Shown: one piece after another, positions 59,215 through 64,000 of the stretch
How the letters are laid out: every line of letters starts with the position of its first letter
How positions within the stretch are numbered: position 1 is the first letter of the stretch
Assembly (NCBI GenBank): GCA_040754425.1
Contig: JBFMCR010000008.1
Span: 8,041-72,040, forward strand
Origin: UBA6918 sp040754425
Lineage (GTDB): Bacteria; Pseudomonadota; Gammaproteobacteria; Burkholderiales; Thiobacillaceae
Direction: 5' to 3'
Length of the DNA: 64,000 nt
Notes under the pieces: model-generated
What the model saw: the letters and a program-made list of their open reading frames with translations, nothing else
Told to the model about the DNA's origin: nothing
The model's database searches: none
Program-made: the position numbers and the translations under genes

Positions 59215-59922
59215 TCACTGTGGCGCGGGTGCGTAATGCGTGGGGTCGGGAATGCCTGCGGCACGAAACCCTTCGCGCCGCAGGCGGCAGGAATCGCAGC
59301 GCCCACAGGCGCGGCCTTCGGCATCGGCCTGGTAGCAGGAGACGGTCTGGCTGTAATCCACGCCCAGTTCCGTGCCCAGGCGGATGATGTCGGCTTTGGT
59401 CAGATTGATCAGCGGGGCGTGGACGCGGAAGCCGCCCTCCTCCACTCCGGCCTTGGTGGCCAGGTTGGCGAGCTTCTCGAAGGCCTCGATGAATTGCGGG
59501 CGGCAGTCGGGATACCCCGAGTAGTCCACGGCATTGACGCCGATGAAGATGTCGCGCGCGCCCAGCACTTCGGTCCAGGCCAGCGCATAGGCCAGCATCA
59601 CGGTATTGCGTGCCGGCACATAGGTCACGGGGATGCCCTCGCTGGGGGTTTCGGGCACGGCGATCGCGGCATCGGTCAAGGCCGAGCCGCCCAGTTGGCC
59701 CAGATCCAGGCACACCACGCGGTGCTCGACCGCACCCAGGCTTGCCGCCACCCGGCTGGCGGCATCGAGTTCGGCCACGTGGCGCTGGCCGTAGTCGAAG
59801 GACAGCGCATGGCAGGCATAGCCTTGGGAACGGGCCACGGCGAGCGCGGTTGCCGAGTCCAGTCCGCCGGACAGCAGCACGACCGCGCGCCTTGGCGCGC
59901 CATTGTCCGCGGCGTGTTTCAC
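59215..59922 (-). CDS. queC: 7-cyano-7-deazaguanine synthase QueC
   Basis: 235 residues. ATP pyrophosphatase P-loop VLLSGGLDSATAL, FDYGQRHVAEL, PARNTVMLAYAL and the C-terminal zinc ligands in CYQADAEGRACGRCDSC. It makes preQ0 from carboxydeazaguanine. The GTG at 59922 behind GAGGAAC is preferred, because the upstream part overlaps queE and is not conserved. Confidence 0.94.
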   Translation of the reverse strand: MKHAADNGAPRRAVVLLSGGLDSATALAVARSQGYACHALSFDYGQRHVAELDAASRVAASLGAVEHRVVCLDLGQLGGSALTDAAIAVPETPSEGIPVTYVPARNTVMLAYALAWTEVLGARDIFIGVNAVDYSGYPDCRPQFIEAFEKLANLATKAGVEEGGFRVHAPLINLTKADIIRLGTELGVDYSQTVSCYQADAEGRACGRCDSCRLRREGFRAAGIPDPTHYAPAPQ

Positions 59923-59947
59923 CGCGCGCGTTCCTCGCCGCCGCGCT

Positions 59948-60598
59948 TCATCTGGCTCGTTCCTCGCCCCAGAGATGCTTGTGCAGCTGTATCTGCAAGC
60001 GCGCATTGACCTTGTCCTCCAGCATCCACTCCGCCAGGGTGCGCGCTTTTAGTCTGTCGTGCACGGGCGAGAGCAGCACCGGCACTTCGCGCGGGAAGTC
60101 GTCGCGGCGCATCACCGCCAGCGCCCACTCGTAATCCTCGCGGTCGGCCAGCACGAACTTGATCTCGTCGTTGCGGTTGAGCACGGCGAGGTTTTCCCAA
60201 TGGTTGCGGTCGGACTCGTTTGACGCCGGCGGCTTGATGTCCATGATGCGTGACACGCGCGGGTCCACGCCGGCCACGTCGAGCGCGCCGCTGGTTTCCA
60301 GCGATACGTCATAACCCGCATCGCACAAGGCTTCCAGCAGCGCCAGGCAGTGCTTTTGCGCCAGCGGCTCGCCGCCGGTCACGGTCACGTGCCGGGTGCC
60401 GAAACCCGCGACCATCTCCAGGATGTCGGCGATCGTCCAGGTTTCGCCGCCGGTAAAGCTGTAGGTCGTGTCGCACCACTCGCAGCGCAAGGGACAGCCG
60501 GCCAGGCGGATGAAAACCGTGGGCAGGCCGGTGCGTGAAGTCTCGCCCTGCAGGGAGAAGAAAATCTCCGTCAGGCGGAGTTCGGTCCGGGTGTTCAA
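59948..60598 (-). CDS. queE: 7-carboxy-7-deazaguanine synthase QueE
   Basis: 216 residues. Radical-SAM motif CPLRCEWC in LAGCPLRCEWCDTTYSF, and TVTGGEPLAQ. It converts the QueD product to carboxydeazaguanine. The start is a TTG at 60598 with no strong ribosome site, directly abutting the cpoB stop (60599), so the true start is uncertain by a few codons. queE-queC follow tolB-pal-cpoB in one leftward run, a common betaproteobacterial order. Confidence 0.92.
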   Translation of the reverse strand: MNTRTELRLTEIFFSLQGETSRTGLPTVFIRLAGCPLRCEWCDTTYSFTGGETWTIADILEMVAGFGTRHVTVTGGEPLAQKHCLALLEALCDAGYDVSLETSGALDVAGVDPRVSRIMDIKPPASNESDRNHWENLAVLNRNDEIKFVLADREDYEWALAVMRRDDFPREVPVLLSPVHDRLKARTLAEWMLEDKVNARLQIQLHKHLWGEERAR

Positions 60599-61450
60599 TT
60601 ATTTCAGGAGTTTCAGGCGTTCCGCCGCGATCGAGGCGGCATTGGTGCCGGGGTATTTGGCGACGATTTCCTCGAGCTGTTTCTTTGCGGCCGGCAGATT
60701 GTTCAACTCGATCTGGTTGCTGGCGATGTTGAGCAGCGCATCCGGAACCTTTGCGCTTTGCGGATAAGTGTTCACCAGCCTGGTCTGATGGGCAAGCGCA
60801 TTCTTGTAGTCTTTGCGCGCATAGTAGGCGTAGCCCGTCCAGTACTGCGCATTGGGCGCCAGCGTGCTGTCCGGGTAAGCCTTGAGAAAGGCGGCGAAAC
60901 CGGCAATGGCCTTGTCGTAATTGCCGGCGCGGAAATCGGCGAGCGCCGTCTCATACGCCCTGGATTCGGCCAAGGGGTCTTCTTTGGTCGCGGCCGAGGC
61001 CACCGAAGCGGCTTCGGCATCCTTCGCCGCCTCTTTCGCGGCTCCCTTCACCGCATCCATGGCCGGCGCAGGCTCGACGGGAACAGGCTCGGCAGCAACG
61101 GGCCGGGCCGCCGCCTTGATCTGCCTGTTCAGGTCTTCGACACGCTTGTCGAGATCGACGTACAGATCACTCTGCCGCTTGCTCAGGGTTTCGATCTGAT
61201 GCGCCTGCACCTCGGTCTGCCCGCGCAGGCGTGAAACTTCGGCCTTGAGCGCCTCCAGCTCATTGAGCAGGTCCAGGGCCGAGTTGTTCTTCAGCATGGC
61301 TTCCAGCCTGCCTACACGAGACTCCATGTCCTGGGGCTGTATTGCTGCAGGCTGTGGAACTGCCTGCTGGGCAGGCACTTCTGCAGCCGCCCACGCCAGT
61401 ACCAAAAAGGCCAGCGCGGGCAACCAGCGTTTTACTGCATCACGGTTCAT
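60599..61450 (-). CDS. cpoB: Cell division coordinator CpoB (YbgF)
   Basis: 283 residues. Signal peptide (1-27), an N-terminal coiled coil (about 42-110) that trimerises, an Ala/Pro linker, then three TPR repeats (AYETALADFRAGNYDKAIAG, APNAQYWTGYAYYARKDYKN, VPDALLNIASNQIELNNLPA). It couples Tol function with PBP1B during constriction. ATGA overlap with pal. Confidence 0.94.
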   Translation of the reverse strand: MNRDAVKRWLPALAFLVLAWAAAEVPAQQAVPQPAAIQPQDMESRVGRLEAMLKNNSALDLLNELEALKAEVSRLRGQTEVQAHQIETLSKRQSDLYVDLDKRVEDLNRQIKAAARPVAAEPVPVEPAPAMDAVKGAAKEAAKDAEAASVASAATKEDPLAESRAYETALADFRAGNYDKAIAGFAAFLKAYPDSTLAPNAQYWTGYAYYARKDYKNALAHQTRLVNTYPQSAKVPDALLNIASNQIELNNLPAAKKQLEEIVAKYPGTNAASIAAERLKLLK

Positions 61451-61983
61451 TCGTCGCTGTAAACGATGTCAGCGCGACGGTTCTCGGCATAGTCCTCTTC
61501 GGTCTTGCCCAGGCGGCGCGGCTTTTCCTCGCCGAAGCTGACGGCCTCCATCTGGCCATCCTGCACGCCCAGCACGGAGAGGGCCTTGCGCACGGCCTCG
61601 GCGCGGCGCTGTCCCAACGCAAGGTTGTATTCGCGGCTGCCGCGCTCGTCGGCATTGCCCTGGATGGCGATTTTCGCGCCGCGGTTGCCGTTCAGATAGG
61701 CGGCGTGTGCCTCGATCATCGGACGGAACTCTTCTTTCACATTGTATTTGTCAAAGTCGAAGTAAACGCTGCGCTTGGACAGCATGTTCGCGGGATCCTT
61801 GCGCGGATCCATGGGGGTGGCCTGTACCGACTGGCCGCTGGCCCCGGAAGTGGCGGTCGTGCTCGCAGGCTGCGCCGCCGCGCCGCGATCCTCGACGGCG
61901 GCTTCCTTCTTATCGTCAGTCCCCATGGTCTGGCAGCCTCCCAGAAGCCCCAACACCAGCACCGGCAAAAAGATACGTTTCAT
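61447..61983 (-). CDS. pal: Peptidoglycan-associated lipoprotein Pal
   Basis: 178 residues. Lipoprotein signal with lipobox LLGGC (Cys17), an Ala/Thr-rich linker, then the OmpA_C domain (VYFDFDKYNVKEEFRPMIEA, GNADERGSREYNLALGQRRA, YAENRRADIVY). It anchors the outer membrane to peptidoglycan and to TolB. ATG 61983 behind AAGGAG; an upstream frame to 62130 runs through a repeat and is not real. Confidence 0.95.
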   Translation of the reverse strand: MKRIFLPVLVLGLLGGCQTMGTDDKKEAAVEDRGAAAQPASTTATSGASGQSVQATPMDPRKDPANMLSKRSVYFDFDKYNVKEEFRPMIEAHAAYLNGNRGAKIAIQGNADERGSREYNLALGQRRAEAVRKALSVLGVQDGQMEAVSFGEEKPRRLGKTEEDYAENRRADIVYSDE

Positions 61984-62078
61984 CCTTCTTCTCCTTGATT
62001 GATAAACATCGAACAACCTAACGGACATGGCGGCTGCGCCCGGCCGAATCATGAACACAGCGCACCGCCGTGTCCGTT

Positions 62079-62114
62079 CCCTCTCCCCGCCCTCTCCCCG
62101 CGGGAGAGGGGGGA
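62079..62114. repeat. REP-like CCCTCTCCCC/GGGAGAGGG palindrome between tolB and pal
   Basis: Two tandem copies of CCCTCTCCCC (62079-62088 and 62090-62099) followed by CGGGAGAGGGGGG. Same repeat type as inside ubiV and thiL. Confidence 0.8.
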
Positions 62115-62191
62115 CAAAGAAGCGCTTCACGTTGTTTCAAGGTTAAAAGCCCGGGGCCACACTCCCTGCACTGTCCCGCCCCACCTGAAAA

Positions 62192-63475
62192 CTACGGCCC
62201 CCAAGCCGGCTCGCGCGCATCGGTGCCGGGCTCGGAAAGCCTCGCCCTGGTCCTGCCGTCCAGGCTTACCGTGCCCAGAATGCCTCTGTCATTCGATAGC
62301 GTAGCATAAAGCAGCAGTTGTCCGTTCGGCGCGAAGCTCGGCGACTCGTCAAAAGCGCTGTCGGTCAGCACGCGAATCTGGCCCGTTGCCAGTTCCAGCA
62401 GCGCCACACGGTAACTGCCGTCTTCGCGCCGGATATAGGCAAGATACTTGCCATCCGGGCTGATGTCGGGCGAAACATTGTAGGCGCCTTCGTAGGTGAT
62501 GCGTTCGGGCTCGCCCCCCGCGGACGAAACACGGTAGATCTGCGGCGTTCCCCCGCGGTCGGAAGTGAAATAAATCCACTTGCCGTCCGGCGACCAGGCC
62601 GCTTCGGTGTCGATGGCCCAGCTGCTGGTCAGCCTTCTTACCCCGCCGCCATCGGCATCGATGAGATAGAGCTGCGAGCCCGCATCGCGCGTCAGCGTCA
62701 CCACCAGACGCTTGCCGTCCGGCGACCAGGCCGGCGCCGAGTTGGACCCCTTGAACGCGGCGAGCGTGCGCCGTCTGCCGTCGCGCAGCGATTGCACATA
62801 AACCACCGGCTTCTTGTCCTCGAATGAGACATAGGCCAGGCGCGTGCCGTCCGGAGAGAAGGCCGGCGAGATGATCGACTCCTCGCTGCGCACCACGACC
62901 TGGCGGTTCTGGCCGTCCGCGTCGGCCACATGCAGTTCGTAGCGATTGCCGCGCTTGGATACATAGGCGATACGCGTGCTGAACACGCCGGGAATGCCGG
63001 TGAGCTTTTCATAGATGATGTCGGCGATCTTGTGCGCGGCGGCGCGCCATTGGCCGGCGCCGATATTGAAACTCAGACCGGCCAGCTGGGTTTGTCTGGC
63101 CGCATCCATCAGGCGGAAACGCACCTCGAAGCGTCCCCCCGGCAGACTCAGTACCTGGCCGACGACGATGGCTTCCGCGCCCTTGCCGCGCCACAGGCCG
63201 TAATTGATCTGCGCGGGTTCGAACGGCTGTTGTTCGCCCGCGGTATCGACCAGGCTGATCTGGCCGGAACGCAACAGGTCCTGGCCGATGATGCCGGAAA
63301 GTTCGGGCTCGGGGCGGTTGGGCGGGGAGCGGAAGGCCACCAGCGCAACCGGAATGCGCGTGGCAGCACCGCCGGTAACCTGGATTTCAAGGGCCGCATG
63401 TGCAGGCAGCGCAAACACACTGGCGGCAAGCAGCAGCAAAAAACGAAACAAAACACGCGCCAGGGAACGCAACAT
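62192..63475 (-). CDS. tolB: Tol-Pal system beta-propeller protein TolB
   Basis: 427 residues. Signal peptide (1-27, cut after PAHA), an N-terminal TolB domain (about 30-170), then a six-bladed propeller with repeated SPDG motifs (AFSPDGTRLAYVSF, WSPDGKRLVV, WSPDGKWIYF, ISPDGKYLAYI). It binds Pal in the periplasm and is released by TolA. Long gap to pal with a repeat. ATG start. Confidence 0.96.
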   Translation of the reverse strand: MLRSLARVLFRFLLLLAASVFALPAHAALEIQVTGGAATRIPVALVAFRSPPNRPEPELSGIIGQDLLRSGQISLVDTAGEQQPFEPAQINYGLWRGKGAEAIVVGQVLSLPGGRFEVRFRLMDAARQTQLAGLSFNIGAGQWRAAAHKIADIIYEKLTGIPGVFSTRIAYVSKRGNRYELHVADADGQNRQVVVRSEESIISPAFSPDGTRLAYVSFEDKKPVVYVQSLRDGRRRTLAAFKGSNSAPAWSPDGKRLVVTLTRDAGSQLYLIDADGGGVRRLTSSWAIDTEAAWSPDGKWIYFTSDRGGTPQIYRVSSAGGEPERITYEGAYNVSPDISPDGKYLAYIRREDGSYRVALLELATGQIRVLTDSAFDESPSFAPNGQLLLYATLSNDRGILGTVSLDGRTRARLSEPGTDAREPAWGP

Positions 63476-63550
63476 CTACCCCATGCCGATTGAAAACAAC
63501 GGTCTGAGTGTAGCACAGGAAAAAGTTCAGCCCATGACGGGCTTTTCCGG

Positions 63551-64000
63551 CTACTCGTGCGCCCGGTGCCTGATCTCCAGACTGCGAAATCGCGCCGCCG
63601 CCTCCCTGTCCGTCGGCAAGGGCAGGGGCGATGATCTTTCGATGCCGCGCCTTACCGCCTCGTCGTAGGCGGCGATGCCGCTGCCTTTGTTCAGCGTGAT
63701 TGCGACGATCTCGCCGGTGGGCAGCAGCCGCACGCTGTACTCGACCTCGGGATTGCCCTGCAGGTTGGGCGGCAGCCGTGTATTGCCGCGGATTTTTGTG
63801 CTGATCATGTCGCGATAGCGCGCGACGATGCTGTTGACCTCGGCGGCGCGCAATGCGGCCGCCTGCTGCGCCCTGATGCGTGCGGCCTCTGTCGCGGCCG
63901 CCTGCTCCTGCATGCGGCGCTGCATTTCCTCCTCCTCGCGCTGCAGGGCCGCGCGCCTTTCTGCGGCCAGCTTCCTTTCTGCAGCCTCGCGCGCCTGTTC
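63551..64000 (-). CDS. tolA: TolA, C-terminal part
   Basis: 150 codons are inside the window; the 5' part lies beyond the right edge. The visible part starts in the Ala/Glu/Arg-rich coiled-coil region II (EQAREAAERKLAAERRAA) and passes into the C-terminal domain with YRDMISTKIRGNTRLPPN and VEYSVRLLPTGEIVAITLNK, as in TolA domain III/TonB-C folds. TolA bridges inner and outer membrane through TolB-Pal. Gap of 75 bp to tolB. Confidence 0.9.
   Translation of the reverse strand, partial: EQAREAAERKLAAERRAALQREEEEMQRRMQEQAAATEAARIRAQQAAALRAAEVNSIVARYRDMISTKIRGNTRLPPNLQGNPEVEYSVRLLPTGEIVAITLNKGSGIAAYDEAVRRGIERSSPLPLPTDREAAARFRSLEIRHRAHE

Noticed and set aside
61984..62130. Longer start of pal
   Set aside because: The extension runs through a REP-like palindrome and precedes the signal peptide; ATG 61983 has a proper ribosome site and gives a perfect lipoprotein signal.

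Overview
The window looks like a high-GC betaproteobacterial chromosome from a facultatively denitrifying, probably sulfur-oxidising lineage (Nitrosomonadales/Rhodocyclales-like). This is inferred from gene content: a respiratory nitrate reductase operon, O2-independent ubiquinone genes (ubiTUV), a TsuA/YedE thiosulfate-type transporter, the ribE-ribB-ribH-nusB-thiL-pgpA-cinA string, and recA-recX. No 16S rRNA or other marker fixes the species.

Layout. 1-940: start of an RND/HlyD-type efflux adaptor behind a TetR repressor with a palindromic operator. 1.1-6.5 kb: a flavin oxidoreductase, then a leftward cluster yhcC-ubiU-ubiV-queD-ubiT. 6.8-20.9 kb: the nitrate respiration block. narXL read left, narK1-narK2-narGHJI read right, a NarL-type 7-2-7 site lies between them, and an SQR-like flavoprotein closes the operon. 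21.2-25.9 kb: riboflavin/thiamine/phospholipid housekeeping operon. 26.1-29.5 kb: a WYL regulator, recA, a toxin-antitoxin pair with a frameshifted toxin, and recX. 29.5-50.3 kb: a surface-polysaccharide region with GT2/GT4/GT-C glycosyltransferases, a flippase, an ABC-2 exporter, a GtrA protein, a UGM-like flavoprotein and a TPR/OGT-like glycosyltransferase. Embedded in it is a small type IV pilin locus: two 58-59 residue mini-pilins, sigma-54 promoters and a secreted four-cysteine partner. 50.37-57.65 kb: an integrated element at the 3' end of tRNA-Lys with integrase, AlpA, primase-type zinc finger, DUF3631 ATPase and a terminase-small-subunit-like protein, which reads as a phage satellite (PICI/P4-like). 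57.8-64 kb: the yedE transporter, queC, queE and cpoB-pal-tolB-tolA.

The genes form a coherent anaerobic theme. UbiU/UbiV/UbiT would make ubiquinone without oxygen, NarGHI would oxidise the quinol with nitrate, NarK1/K2 would move nitrate and nitrite, NarXL would sense nitrate, and the SQR-like flavoprotein could feed the quinone pool. Queuosine genes are split into two places (queD in the ubi cluster, queC-queE near tol-pal).

The chromosome is rich in small dispersed palindromic repeats. At least five sequence types occur in intergenic gaps, and one type is inserted in frame in two coding genes (ubiV and thiL). The most notable candidates for new biology are the tRNA-Lys satellite with integrase arm-type repeats at both ends, the split mini-pilin/secreted partner locus, and the SQR-like protein that lacks the expected redox cysteines and carries a ribbon-helix-helix-like tail.
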